This document shows positions 29,815 to 41,153 of a stretch of DNA of 64,000 nt, in pieces (position 1 is the stretch's first letter; the number at the start of each line of letters is the position of its first letter). The stretch lies in contig CM007318.1 of the NCBI GenBank assembly GCA_000333855.2, positions 42,921 to 106,920 on the forward strand, read 5' to 3'. A model generated the notes under the pieces. That model ran no database searches. It worked only from the letters and a program-made list of their open reading frames with translations, and was not told the origin of the DNA. A program made the position numbers and the translations under genes. The DNA is from Endotrypanum monterogeii (lineage: Eukaryota; Euglenozoa; Kinetoplastea; Trypanosomatida; Trypanosomatidae).

Positions 29815-32800
29815 GTTGCCTTGATGTGCATCGACGCTCACTCAAGGATTTCTTTGCCTGTTTCCCCCCTCCTCCCTCTTCTCAATCCCAGCGCAACCGT
29901 TAGTTCGGCATAGGGGGTGGGAGGATCTCACTCGCGGGAAGAACGCTGGCTGAAGCTGCTGACGTGAATGATGACGTGCCTTTTTTTGCAGGTCGCACTT
30001 TAGCTGACCGGTGTCAATCCGGCCCGTTCGTGTCGACTTCCTTTCAGCTTTTAAAAGTTGTGTGGGATTTTTTTTGTTACCCTCCTCTATTTTTTTTTCG
30101 CTTGTCGATTTTTTTCTCGGGCAATTTTTTTTTTTTGTTGTTATTGTTCTTGCGCTACACGTGTGTATCTTCTCCATCAGGAGAATATCTCCCCTTTTCG
30201 GTGTGATATGATTTATCAAGAGGAGCTGATCAAATAATGTTTGGTGTGTAAACAACAATACACATACACACCAGCACACTGTATCATCGTGTTCTCTATA
30301 GACTTGGCTCCTCCACCTCCTCGGTCCGCTCTGCGTTCACGTGTCTTTGGTGGTTTCCGCGTTGACGTTCTTTCCTTTCTTCATCGTTATTCTTTCCTCT
30401 CCATCCTAATCTGTGTGAATGAGTAGTGTGTCTCGATGATGTTGGTGTTGCTGCTGTGCACCACCTTTAATGGAGATAGGAGGACGAGAAAAAATGGAAG
30501 ATACAATACGAGACAGGAAGAAAAATCTATACCTGACGCCTTGGGTGCTACTGTTTAGTTTATCCTCCCTCCCTTTTTTTTTTGTTTGTTTGTTTGTTTG
30601 CTCCTCTTTTCCTTCAAAAAGAAAAAGAATACTCCGACACGCTTTCACTTCGGTTTTATCATTTCTTTCCACTTTTTTTTTTTTTTTGTTATCTTTCCAT
30701 CTCGCTCTCTCCCCCCTCTCCGTGTACGTGTGTTTGAGTGAATAAGTGTGCCTTTGTGTGTGTGTGTGTGTGTGTGTGTGTCTTACATAGGGTTTCTGTG
30801 CATCGTTTGATCCTAAAGCCTTTTCCCAAATTCTCCGCCGCACCGCCTTCCCCCCCCCCCCTTCGCCTTCTTGTCTCGCGTCAGTGTACTTTCTACTAAT
30901 GGTTTTGCATATTATTCAACAACAACAAAAAAAAATCCACTGGCGTCAGTGAGGGCAGTGGTGGTGGTGCGAATCTATGGTTGGTGGAGGGGGGGTAGTA
31001 GGGGGAGGGTATGGTGTATCGCGATGCACTTGGTTCCCTCTTCGCTCTCTTAGGCGGACAGGGGTAGGCATAGACAAGAGCAGATCAGCCGCATGAACTG
31101 GTGTGCAGGTGCAAGAAAAAAGTGAGGGAGTCGTAAATCTGGAATCCCGCATGACATGCTGCATTCGCGTACACGCGTCGCTGAACGTGACCCACAGAAC
31201 AGGTGTACCCACAAACGACGCTGCTCCTCTTCCTTCTACTTTTTTTTTTCCGCTGTCAGATTTTTTTTGTCGGTGTTTTCAGCAATTAAATATTTTTTCA
31301 TCGTATGTACCTTTTGCCTGTGTGTGTTTGTGCATTTCCTTTTTTAAAAAAAAAAAGGGTTCGTGTGTTGATGCTGAGTGCGCGCCATTCGCGCGTGCTG
31401 TACGTGGTAGCCCCTTCCCATTCCCTCCTTTCCCCCTACTTTTTGTGGATCGGCTTGTCCGACTGCGCAGGAATGGCAGCGCTCGTCTCATTTACATCGT
31501 TCATTTTCGTGTGTATCTGGGAGTGTGTGTCTAAGAGCATCAATTCGTAGGAGCTGCCTGTTTGTAGGATACTACTTACTCTACGTTCCACCCGCGATGT
31601 GGGCCGACGGAGTGGGGGTGGGGGTGGGGGTGCGGGTGCGGGTGTGGGCTCACCGAAGGAACGAGAAAAGGGCCCCGTGGGGCGCGACATGCCATGTGTG
31701 AGCCTCGACGGCGAATGAACTGCAAAGCAGGTACGCTGAGGGAGTAGGAAAATGTAAGGTGTCGTAGACTTGTACACAGACTCCGGCTGATATCTTTGCA
31801 GCATCTCATTTCCGCGCGTCCGACCCGCTGCAACTGCGAATGTGGTCGTTTTTCTTCCACCTGTTTCTTTGCCGTGTATAGTTCACTGTTTCACTTGCGT
31901 TGATAAATGAGACACACACACACACAGACACACTTCCGCACATACACTTTCGGTTAGCTTTCGTTGTGTATCATTTTTTTTTTTTTTTGCTGCTGTCGGC
32001 TCACTGCTTGCAAAAGGATCGCTCAACCAATCGACCTCATCGACCTGCTCAGAAAGACTACGCAGCTCATCATTTATATTTTATTGCTTCCTCCGGGGGA
32101 TTTCTGTTGTGTTTTAACTGTTTGTTCCTCGTTTGTACTCCCCGCATCTTTTCAAGCTCCTTTCCCTCATCTAGCGCCAACCACTGACACGCGTGAGGAG
32201 GCCCCCCTCCCTTCGGCACACACAAACATACATACATACATCGAGTTTCCGTCCTCCCGTGCGCGCGAGTCTTGGCGCCGGGAAGGGATTCGGTGATTAC
32301 GGGTGGGAGCTGTCCTCGCTTTCGCGTAGATAAAGCACCCCATGGCTGTAAGGTAATGATCTTGTAATGATTCCTTTCTGCTGCGCAGGCGTCGGTGGGT
32401 ATAGCGTCTACATGCAACCTCCCCTCTTTTCCCCTCCCTCGAGACCCCCCCCCTCTGTTGTTGCAATGATGTACCCGGCACTTGTGTAGAGGTGACATAA
32501 TCATCAACAGGTGGACAGCTTAAAATATATATATATATATATATAAGGGATGGGGTAGAAATATGAGAGGAAGAGGTTCAGGGTGATGAACTCTCATCAA
32601 GAAAAGAGAAGGAAATGTAGAAAAGGGGTTACAACTCTATCAATTTATGTGTGCCGGCGTAGCTGAGGGGAGGGGGAAGGGGGGCATCTCTCAAAGACAT
32701 GCTTAAGCTTTGGTGAGCGCCTTCTTTTCCTTCATGCTCTTCTATCCCTTCAAGGTGTCCGCATTTTCGACGCCGCGCCCTCGCAACGGTTTGGTGACGC

Positions 32801-32918
32801 CTGCAGACGGTTTGCCTCCCAGGCTCCCAAGCTTGTCTGTTGAGCCTTTGTGATGGTATTTTTTTTTCTTCACACCGCACCGTACACCTTTGTGGATTTC
32901 ATTTATTCACTAGGACAC

Positions 32919-32956
32919 ACTCCTCTTCCCCTTCTTTTTTTTCCTCATATCATTAG
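32919..32956 (+). promoter_or_regulatory. Candidate trans-splice acceptor for the methyltransferase-like gene
   Basis: Pyrimidine-rich sequence from about 32919 to 32944 leads to CATATCATTAG, AG at 32955-32956, about 310 nt before the ATG at 33266. Inferred. Confidence 0.4.
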
Positions 32957-33265
32957 CTCTCTAGCTCACCGATTGGAATAGCGGCACGCGCACCGGTATT
33001 GCTCATGATTATGAAAGGGGCATTTCTTGTGCATCTCCACAAGTGCTTGCGCCAGAGGTTTCCTCTCATTTTCACGTTTTTTTGAATGTTCAGGCAGACA
33101 CGGCAGGGCTCGAACAGTCTTGGGAAAACAAAAATTTGGAAGAGGGAATAACGTTTGAAGTAGTGCTCTAGACCGATACCACTCGCCGACGCCCCTGTTC
33201 GCGCGCGCAGCCGCGTACGTTATATCTACATCCTAGGAGTCAGCGCAATCAACACGAGGTCGACG

Positions 33266-35755
33266 ATGAAGCTGCATCTCATGCGAAGGTCTCCGCGGTG
33301 CACGCTGTGGTCTGTTGCAAACCCTTCTGAAATGGCTCGACGTTGCTGCTCTTGTACTTCTTCTGCGTCAGTGCCGTTCATAGAGGCCGCGAGCGCGCCA
33401 ACACTCCACACAAGTGTTGCATCTGCGCACATGCACACGAGCTGCATCCTGTCGCGGCTTTTGAGGGAACAAATTCCATCCTCCTTAGACGCGTTGGTAT
33501 CAGTGACGGAGGAGTGGTGGGGACTGGTCGATCGGCTGGTGCACCTGCCGGTGGTTGCCGCCGATGTAGGTCAGCTACTCGTAGAAGTCGCTCACTCCGA
33601 AGAAGTCCAGCGTGGCCATGGAGAGGCGGAGTTCGAGGAGAAAGTTATTTCTCAGTGGGAGGAATGGGTTTGGTCCAGTATGCCCCGCAAGGTGCCCGCC
33701 CCTGCTTCACAAAATGCGGATGCAGGTGAAGATGCGCTGCACGTTTGCCCCACCGATGTTATATCATTCACACAGTTTTCGGATCTCCTGCACTCCTACG
33801 ACCGCTATCATCGAGGCGTCCGCTGGGGTGCATCCCGCAACATCAGCGACTGGGCATCGCCTGAAGGGGCTGCTGCTTACTACCGTCGACGCTACTTGTT
33901 GCACCCGTGGCACGGTGTGCACTGCCCTGCGGGTACCGCCCAGCAGATGCCGTACGTGCATCTTCTTCAATGGATGCTGACGCAGAAGGAAGGCGGCGGG
34001 AATTCTTCCTCGGCTGCAGCGGAGCTGTGGCAGCGATATCACGCACTAGAGCCATTCCGACCATCCTCTTCGTCTTTCAAAGCTCTGGACGTGTGTTGCC
34101 AAAGCGGATACGTCCTGGACTTGCTTTTCCGTGCCGGGGCTGGAGTCGTGGTGGCAACCGATGCCAATCCTGCGGCACTTGCCAACACCGAGGCTACGTA
34201 TCATGAGTATGTCCAAGCAGGAAGAGGCCGACACCGAAATACCGTCCTCTACACACGCCGATGTGAAGGGTTGCCTCTGCCAAGAGAAACGCTCACCGAC
34301 ACCGCAAACTGCAGCGCATCGGTCATGGCGCAGAGCAGTGGCCCCGGATCTCACGTCAAGACTACGGTGCAGTCGACGTACGCGTCGGCTGCTCAGCGCC
34401 GGCGTTGGCGGGCTAGGGAGGAAGGTCGCGGCTACAGTGGCTTGACACCTCGTAGCGAAGAGGGAGCTGCTTCTGACTCCCCGAGCTCTCGCTCGGACGA
34501 TGCCGCGGGCCCATTCGATCTCCTGTACATTCACCCTCCTACTTCAGATTCCGTTTGGCCGGTCTCGGTGACCGAGGGCTTTGACTTGCGCAAGACAGTG
34601 TGGTGGCGCCAGCTGACTCGAGACGCTGAGGACGAAGGGCTAGATGCGTCTGTACTCCTTCCGTATCTGCCTTGTTCTGCAGCGCCCGCGCTTGGCCGAC
34701 ACAACCCTCTCGCCACACAATCCGGCCTTGAGCGGGTGCTCAGCGAACTTCGCGCGGATGTGGTGGCGCGCGGCGCAACGCTGTCTCCACTTGGCGTCGA
34801 GGGACCATGTGACGGCTCCCTCCTCACCGCTGAAGGGTATGTTCTCTTTGTGCTCCCCCGAACCTATGACAATAATGTTTTGCTGCGTCGAGGGATGAGT
34901 GGGATCGCCTGCTTGGCTGACTACGTGGTGGCGCAACTGGGCGGCTACTACGATCTGATCCTTCGACGCCGCTACAGGATGCATGCTTCCCCCTCGGCGA
35001 GTAATGCCCCACAGTCCTCTAAAGAGGTGGACAAAATGTTGCTAGGGGCTCTCCGTACTGTGCACCGCAAGGTCAAGGGATCCTCGAGTGACATGTTGGG
35101 AGAGTGGGCTGCAGAGTTACAGGGTATCTCTCACTTAGAGATGTGGCACGATGTGCTGGTGCTGCGGAAGAATCCGAAAATGGTGCGTCAGTGTGCGTCT
35201 CGGCGTCCCGACAGCTTAAGGGACGAAACAACGGCGACTGTTACCCGGGAGCGGCAGAGAGCTGCCGCCAGGGCCGTGCAGTGGGAGGACTCGTTCGAGT
35301 ACAACGAATACTGCCCACGTGGCACGGGGCCGCACACAGGTCACCACTGGACCGCCCTGGTGCCCACCTACTCGTATCTCGAGACGGATTTCTACGACTC
35401 TCCCAATGCAACGAAAAACTTTTTGGCGGTTGGCCATCCAAACCCTGTCAACTTAGCGGTGAGTGGCGACTTGGGAACGCCCGGTGGTGCGAGCCCAAGT
35501 CTCACAGCTGCTGGGCATCCGAAGCAAGCGAGCGACGGTGCCACCGAGGCGTCTCAAGTTGCGTCTGACAATCTCAAAAGTGTGTTTGCAGAGGAGCTGC
35601 GCACGCGGCGTCGCTCAAAATTGCGCAAGTTGGCCTTGAGTCCACTACAGAGGCAGGAGTGGTACATCGACGAAAAGTTGGTGAAGTCAAGCTCTGCCCA
35701 ACTGGAGCTGCTTAACGAGCTCTCCAAGTGGGATCTGAAAGACTATGACTACTGA
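33266..35755 (+). CDS. Class I SAM methyltransferase-fold protein, probably mitochondrial
   Basis: 829 residues from the ATG at 33266. The first 35 residues are Arg-, Ser- and Cys-rich with almost no acid (MKLHLMRRSPRCTLWSV), a plausible mitochondrial presequence. A Rossmann-type motif I, LDVCCQSG, ends at residues 275-281 and is followed by VVVATDANPAALANT, whose Asp would hold the SAM ribose. A motif IV-like FDLLYIHPP lies at 417-425, where DNA and RNA methyltransferases often have [DN]PP[YF]. Here the first residue is His, so catalysis is uncertain. Between the two lies a ~90-residue low-complexity insert. Conserved-looking blocks before (YRRRYLLHPWHGVHCP) and after (EYNEYCPRGTGPHTGHHW) are not known to me. 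An rRNA methyltransferase or a mitoribosome assembly factor is a reasonable guess. Confidence 0.65.
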   Translation: MKLHLMRRSPRCTLWSVANPSEMARRCCSCTSSASVPFIEAASAPTLHTSVASAHMHTSCILSRLLREQIPSSLDALVSVTEEWWGLVDRLVHLPVVAADVGQLLVEVAHSEEVQRGHGEAEFEEKVISQWEEWVWSSMPRKVPAPASQNADAGEDALHVCPTDVISFTQFSDLLHSYDRYHRGVRWGASRNISDWASPEGAAAYYRRRYLLHPWHGVHCPAGTAQQMPYVHLLQWMLTQKEGGGNSSSAAAELWQRYHALEPFRPSSSSFKALDVCCQSGYVLDLLFRAGAGVVVATDANPAALANTEATYHEYVQAGRGRHRNTVLYTRRCEGLPLPRETLTDTANCSASVMAQSSGPGSHVKTTVQSTYASAAQRRRWRAREEGRGYSGLTPRSEEGAASDSPSSRSDDAAGPFDLLYIHPPTSDSVWPVSVTEGFDLRKTVWWRQLTRDAEDEGLDASVLLPYLPCSAAPALGRHNPLATQSGLERVLSELRADVVARGATLSPLGVEGPCDGSLLTAEGYVLFVLPRTYDNNVLLRRGMSGIACLADYVVAQLGGYYDLILRRRYRMHASPSASNAPQSSKEVDKMLLGALRTVHRKVKGSSSDMLGEWAAELQGISHLEMWHDVLVLRKNPKMVRQCASRRPDSLRDETTATVTRERQRAAARAVQWEDSFEYNEYCPRGTGPHTGHHWTALVPTYSYLETDFYDSPNATKNFLAVGHPNPVNLAVSGDLGTPGGASPSLTAAGHPKQASDGATEASQVASDNLKSVFAEELRTRRRSKLRKLALSPLQRQEWYIDEKLVKSSSAQLELLNELSKWDLKDYDY

Positions 35756-37380
35756 AGAACCCCCCCCCCTCCCCCTCCTCTCTCGATGTGCTGACAAGCG
35801 ACACACAACTTCAGCATGAGCACATCAGGCAGTACCTCTTCGTCTATCCCACGCTCTACGCTTGTGTGGCGTGTGTTTCTGCGTGTACTCGTACAGCGGC
35901 GGAGATCTCAGCTCAATTCCCCTAATGTCACCTTTTTAGTTGTTTTCTTCACAGAGTACAGATAATTTTTTTATTTCCCCCCCCCTCCGATCCCCTGTTG
36001 TTGGCGCTTTTTTTTTTGTGTATTTTTTCGATCAGGCTGGCAGGTTTGTGGCAGTGCTGTTTTGGAAGCTGGCTAAGAGGAAACCCGGCCACAGCAGATC
36101 GTAGTCTCCTCCTCCTCCCCCCTCCGCTCCTCTCCGCCGCCCCTGCAACCACTTCATCAGCTGTTTTTTTTTTTTGTTCGCTGTTTCTACATTTTCGTAG
36201 CACCAGCACCCTCGAAGAACTGGGGATGGATAGGGGGGGGGAGGGGGGGGGCACAGTGTGTGATGCAACGAGAGGGCGCCATCTTACATGCTCTGCGCGT
36301 CTTTGAGCTATTGAGCTCCTCGCTTGCACCTCCGCGCTTGCTGCTGACGCCTAGAGTTTCCACCTTTGTCATGTGTGCTCTATCGGCCTCAACCTCGTTG
36401 CGTGAACCATTGCCAACGCTATCGTTCACTTTTCGATTTCCTCTTTCTGTCTACATGCCCATCCTGACAGACGACAGCATACACAGAGTCTATGACACAG
36501 TCGACACAATCTTGTTCACCTGCCAGCTGCCTGGGTGCGAGGTACTGGTTGAGAGTCGTTAACACACCGCGCACTTCTTTATCTGAACCCGACTCGTGTC
36601 TCGAAGGTTTTCCCGACCACGATTCGTGGTCACCTCAGAGTCATGAGCGTCATACACGCCGCCTTGTTGTGCTCTTCCTGCGGTGGTCTCAGGCGGACCA
36701 CGGGGAGGCAGCGACGGCTAAGTGAGACGCCCTCGAGTCCCATTCCCATTCCGGTTATCCAGTGAATGGCCAAGCCATATTTACCAACACCTTTCCCTGG
36801 GACCACACACTACTCAAGCGGAGAGCCGTCAAATGAGCAGTTGTGACGCTCTCCCCCCCCCTCCTTCCTTCACACGCGTGCACACTGCAGATGGTTCACC
36901 ATAGGCGGGGGGGGCTTCGCGAGGGGGGGTTGCGGCTTCCTAGGTTTTCCCTCTTTGGGTAGCGGTTCTGTTGACGCTTTATTCACGCTGAGATGTTCGC
37001 TATCGTCATGGGTACCTTAATGGAATGTATCTGTGGCGCATTGTAGTTATCCTTGAGTGTTCACCCTTTCCTCGAGCATTCTCCCTCGTTTTTCCTCACT
37101 TTCTCTTACCCCCCCCTCCCCTCCCCTCCTTCCTCGCACACACACATACACACACATACACATACACACACATACATTATTGCTTTCTAATGCACGAATC
37201 AAAGCTTCGTTTTTATACCTCCTCTCACGCGCAATCCGCCGCTGTTATCTCTCACTCTCTCTTCCTCCCTTTCTCTCCCTCCTGCTTGTGTTTTGCACAC
37301 ACGCACTGCATACTTGCTCGCTTTTTTCTTCTTGCCCCTCCCTCCCCTTCCTTCTGCCCTTCACGCGCACGCGGCAATCA
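35756..37380. other. Intergenic spacer
   Basis: No gene is supported. C- and G-runs are frequent. A short hairpin-like inverted repeat lies at 36615-36631 (GACCACGA / TCGTGGTC). A CA repeat at about 37136-37174 follows a pyrimidine tract (about 37080-37134). AG at 37203-37204 is a candidate splice acceptor for the gene at 37381. Confidence 0.5.
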
Positions 37381-38856
37381 ATGACCGACGAGATCGTCCC
37401 TCCTGCGATGCCGCGCTTCGAGAATGGCGAGCCCACTTTTGTTTACGACCACATTTTTCGCTGCTTCAGAAGTGAAGGAAATGGTCTTCTCTTCCGCCTG
37501 GTAGACTCAGAGCAGAAGAAGTGGGCCTTCTACAACGACACGGTGGACACCATTATGCAGGTCAAGGCTCGCTTCAGCCCTGACTGTCGCATCGAAAAGC
37601 TGAACCGCGCCCGTGCGATACGAGTGCCCTTCGACAAGGAGAATCCATCTGACCTCTGCGAGGTGATTGTCACGGTGGAGGTGTATCCCTTGGCGACCGA
37701 GCCATTCATTAAGGGTGATGTGAACGGGTTCGAGTTGGAGTTTCACACGGAGCAGATCCCATCGACGGACGTCAAATTTTTGAACCGCCACCGCATCTTG
37801 CCACGCTACGATAAGGTGTACAAGTGCTTCAAAAACGAGGGAAATGGACTGTTTTTCCGCCTTGTCGACGAGCAAGAAGGTAAATGGTTTTACTACAACG
37901 ACACGGAGGACTTCCGCATGACGGCGACGGTCAGCTTTGCCAGCGGGGAGGAGGTGAGGCCGGTCGGCAACACGGAAATGGTGCCGACGCAGGATGGTTC
38001 CAGCGAGGTGACCTACCAGATAACGGTTGAGCCGGGCAATACCGAGGCTTTTATTGAGGGCCTCCCGTCTTCGTACCGTCAATCCTTCAACGCGGACCCG
38101 ATCGACGAGAATTGCTTGAACCCGTCGGATGTCGAGTACCTCAACGGGCAGCCAGACAACAGCATCATCGACGTCAGCCAATGTAAAGTCTTCAGGTGCT
38201 TCAAGGGTAACGGTAATGGGCTTCTGTTTCGGCTCGTGGACGAGAAGGCCGGCCGCTGGGCCTTCTACAACGACACGCAGGAGTACGTAATGAAGCCCAC
38301 AGTTCGTTTTTTTGCTGCTGCGGACGTGACACCTGGGCCGACTGCAGAGATGTCTCCGGACCCGAGAGAAAAGGACGCAACAGTGGTGACGCTGGAGATC
38401 CCTCCCTGCGAGACGCGTTTGTTCATCGAAGGTCGCCCTACCAAGTACGAGGTGTCTGTGGTCGCTGATAGTCTTCACAAGAGCACACCAGAGGAGAGCC
38501 CGGAGTTCGTCAACGGGGCCCCAGACCGCAGCGTTGTGAACTACGACTCCGTTTACCAGTGCTTTAAGGACAAGCCGGAGGCGCGCCTCTTCCGACTGAC
38601 GGACTCCACTGTTAATCAGTGGGGCTTCTATAATGACACTACTGACGTATTCTTCACTGCCCGCTTTACCTTCGACAGTGATGGTAGCGTCGAGGCCATT
38701 GGTAACACTGAGGTGGAGAAGACTGGAGATGAAATGCAGTACGTTGTCTCAATACCGCCACTCACTACTGTGCAATTCGTCCAGGGCGATGTGCGGGGTT
38801 ACAAGTCGCAGTTCACAGGCAAGCGTAGGACTTCCTTGTCGGTACCCGTGGAGTGA
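37381..38856 (+). CDS. Four-repeat DUF1935 protein A
   Basis: 491 residues from the ATG at 37381; the open frame extends upstream but is pyrimidine-rich, with a GTG start. The protein is four tandem DUF1935 domains starting near residues 10, 130, 250 and 374. Each has the core C-F-K/R-x3-G-N-G-L-L-F-R-L-V-D followed by W-x-F/Y-Y-N-D-T about ten residues later. The fourth repeat is the most divergent (CFKDKPEARLFRLTD). DUF1935 is a kinetoplastid domain known from the N-terminal parts of calpain-like proteins and from small calpain-related proteins at the membrane and cytoskeleton. No calpain protease domain is present, so a structural or binding role is likely. No signal peptide, acylation motif (MTDEI) or membrane segment is evident. 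A paralogue lies about 3.9 kb downstream. Confidence 0.88.
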   Translation: MTDEIVPPAMPRFENGEPTFVYDHIFRCFRSEGNGLLFRLVDSEQKKWAFYNDTVDTIMQVKARFSPDCRIEKLNRARAIRVPFDKENPSDLCEVIVTVEVYPLATEPFIKGDVNGFELEFHTEQIPSTDVKFLNRHRILPRYDKVYKCFKNEGNGLFFRLVDEQEGKWFYYNDTEDFRMTATVSFASGEEVRPVGNTEMVPTQDGSSEVTYQITVEPGNTEAFIEGLPSSYRQSFNADPIDENCLNPSDVEYLNGQPDNSIIDVSQCKVFRCFKGNGNGLLFRLVDEKAGRWAFYNDTQEYVMKPTVRFFAAADVTPGPTAEMSPDPREKDATVVTLEIPPCETRLFIEGRPTKYEVSVVADSLHKSTPEESPEFVNGAPDRSVVNYDSVYQCFKDKPEARLFRLTDSTVNQWGFYNDTTDVFFTARFTFDSDGSVEAIGNTEVEKTGDEMQYVVSIPPLTTVQFVQGDVRGYKSQFTGKRRTSLSVPVE

Positions 38857-39150
38857 AAACTGCCCACTCGCCGCTCCAAGAAGCTCAAGTACAGTGTGGC
38901 CATTTTATTTTTTATTTTTACCTTTCTCGATTTATGCGAGGGAGGAAGTTCAGCCGCGAGTTACATGGAAGGTGAAGGAGTGTCACTGGGCACATCAGGG
39001 GAAGAGGCGAGAGAAAAGATGTTTGTGCGAACCGGTAGTGCATACGGTGTTTCGCATACAACTCGGGCGTTGGGGCTTTCCTCTGGCAAATAACTTTATC
39101 CCCCGCCTCTCTGACGCGTATCAACGCGCCGGCACACAGACACGCACATA

Positions 39151-39157
39151 CAGACAT

Positions 39158-39195
<38 letters not shown>

Positions 39196-39232
39196 TTATT
39201 TATTTATTTATTTATATTTATTTATTTTTACG
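39151..39232. repeat. (CA)n, (TA)n and (ATTT)n microsatellites
   Basis: CA, then TA, then ATTT units, in the spacer after DUF1935 protein A. Confidence 0.9.
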
Positions 39233-39440
39233 TCTACCTATGTCGGAACTTCATTGATACATTTTCCTTTTGCCGTTTTTTTTTCTCTCCGCCCCTCTTT
39301 TTTTTTTCCTGATTGTATTGATGATGGATCCTGTAGCTTCTCTCTTCTCTGTTGGTTGGTTCTTGTCTTCATAGGGCAACTTACAGACCTGCGAATTTGA
39401 AATGTATTCCCCCCCCCTGCAAATGATGTGAGATCACAAG

Positions 39441-39870
39441 CCATGTGGCAGTACAAGTCCTCAAAGGGAAGATAACACCCACGTGGGGCCCATCCCTTTC
39501 CTCGCGCATGCCCGCCTACACGCTCACGCTGCCCTAAATGCGAGCAGTGTAGTTGTACGGATGGAGGATATGCATATATTTGGTAGGGGGTGTGATGGCT
39601 GGGGTGCGTGGTCGTCTGAGGGCCCTTTGGCGCGCCGCCGTGAAGCTGTTTTTTTTTTTGGAAATTGTTGCCTGCTGACGTGGAGGTTTCTTTGAATGTC
39701 ACATCGACGAAAAAAAAAGCGACACACGGGGTGGGTTTGGGGAGAACCACGGATGACATACCGAGTGATATCATCTGGAGGGTGTGCCCTTTCTTACCAC
39801 AATTCTCAGCCTTGTGAGTCGCATTTCTTCTTGTTACTCATTTTTACTCTCCTCACTCCTATTGAAGCAG
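39441..39870. repeat. Copy A of the gap-flanking duplication
   Basis: The 430-bp block begins CCATGTGGCAGTACAAGTCC and ends ATTGAAGCAG just before TA-rich DNA that runs into the N gap. It is nearly identical to 39982-40413. The differences I can see are mostly single-base length changes in homopolymers. Confidence 0.9.
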
Positions 39871-39961
39871 TATATACATATATATATATTATATGTATAT
39901 TATATGTATATTATACATATATATTATATTATATTATATATTATATTATATATTATATATT

Positions 39962-39981
39962 NNNNNNNNNNNNNNNNNNNN
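39962..39981. other. Assembly gap (20 N)
   Basis: Twenty N residues of unknown sequence lie between TA-rich DNA and copy B of the duplication. The true gap length cannot be known; 20 may be a placeholder. Confidence 0.98.
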
Positions 39982-40413
39982 CCATGTGGCAGTACAAGTC
40001 CTCAAAGGAAGATAACACCCACGTGGGCCCATCCCTTTCCTCGCGCATGCCCGCCTACACGCTCACGCTGCCCTAAATGCGAGCAGTGTAGTTGTACGGA
40101 TGGAGGATATGCATATATTTGGTAGGGGGTGGTGATGGCTGGGGTGCGTGGTCGTCTGAGGGCCCTTTGGCGCGCCGCCGTGAAGCTGTTTTTTTTTTTT
40201 GGTAAATTGTTGCCTGCTGACGTGGAGGTTTCTTTGAATGTCACATCGACGAAAAAAAAAGACGACACACGGGGTGGGTTTGGGGAGAACCACGGATGAC
40301 ATACCGAGTGATATCATCTGGAGGGTGTGCCCTTTCTTACCACAATTCTCAGCCTTGTGAGTCGCATTTCTTCTTGTTACTCATTTTTACTCTCCTCACT
40401 CCTATTGAAGCAG
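39982..40413. repeat. Copy B of the gap-flanking duplication
   Basis: The 432-bp near-identical copy of 39441-39870 starts exactly at the first base after the N run and also ends in TA-rich DNA. It then continues into unique sequence (CATACACAGTGTACG), which copy A lacks because the gap intervenes. Confidence 0.9.
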
Positions 40414-41117
40414 TATATATATATTATATTATATATTATATTATATATTATATATTATATATATATTATATCATACACAGTGTACGTATGTGTGCCCATG
40501 TACACATCGAATGTGAGTAAATGAGCGCCGAATACCACCAGAGTGGGCGTTTCACATTTGCACGCGTCTACACGTACTCAGGCAATCCTCAACCTCATCT
40601 TCTCAGTGAGCACGGTTTCGTGTATGAGTTCTACTCCTTGTTTTTCCCCCCCCCCTAACCGTCGTAGCGTTTTTTGGCTGTTACCTGACTTCCCACCTTT
40701 CACCATCGCCACGACCATCATCATCCCCCCAATTTTTCCTCAGACGCTTCCACATAGAGGAAGAGACCCAAATGCCTTAGGCTTCCCCCCCTCTTTCCCC
40801 TCACCGGCGCACGTACGCCTATGTGCCCACCCCTCTTTCGCCCACACTCGGATTTTGTTACTCCCCTTTTTATTATTATTATTGTGTGTGTGTGTGTGGG
40901 TGTGTATTTTCCCAGCCTTCCCCGTTTCTCTGGATCTTCGGTTTTCAAGGCTCTTATATATTTTGCCTGATGTGATATTTTTCCGATATCCCTTCCCCCC
41001 TCCTTCCTTTCTCCCTTCTCTGTATGTGTCTTCTACCACACAGCTCCCTCGGGTCTTCATTCGCTAATCCAAACTTCTGTCTCCCCTTTCTTAGGACGCC
41101 CTTCCAACACTGTCCTT

Positions 41118-41153
<36 letters not shown>

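Larger units (their letters stand above)
28742..33265. other. 4.5-kb intergenic spacer
   Basis: This is the longest gene-free stretch of the window. It holds T-, A-, C- and G-runs, an AAAT repeat grading into TA at about 29761-29814, GT repeats near 29439-29456 and 30756-30781, CA near 31911-31930 and TA at about 32525-32546. None of the open frames is convincing. The GT and CA blocks leave open frames that look like proteins but are repeats. Confidence 0.5.

Noticed and set aside
37057..37380. Upstream extension of DUF1935 protein A by 108 codons
   Set aside because: It begins at a GTG and encodes pyrimidine- and CA-repeat-derived sequence. The repeat architecture starts right after the ATG at 37381.
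39982..40413. A mobile element at the gap
   Set aside because: The duplicated block has no frame, terminal inverted repeats or target-site duplication, and its start coincides with the N run, which points to assembly.
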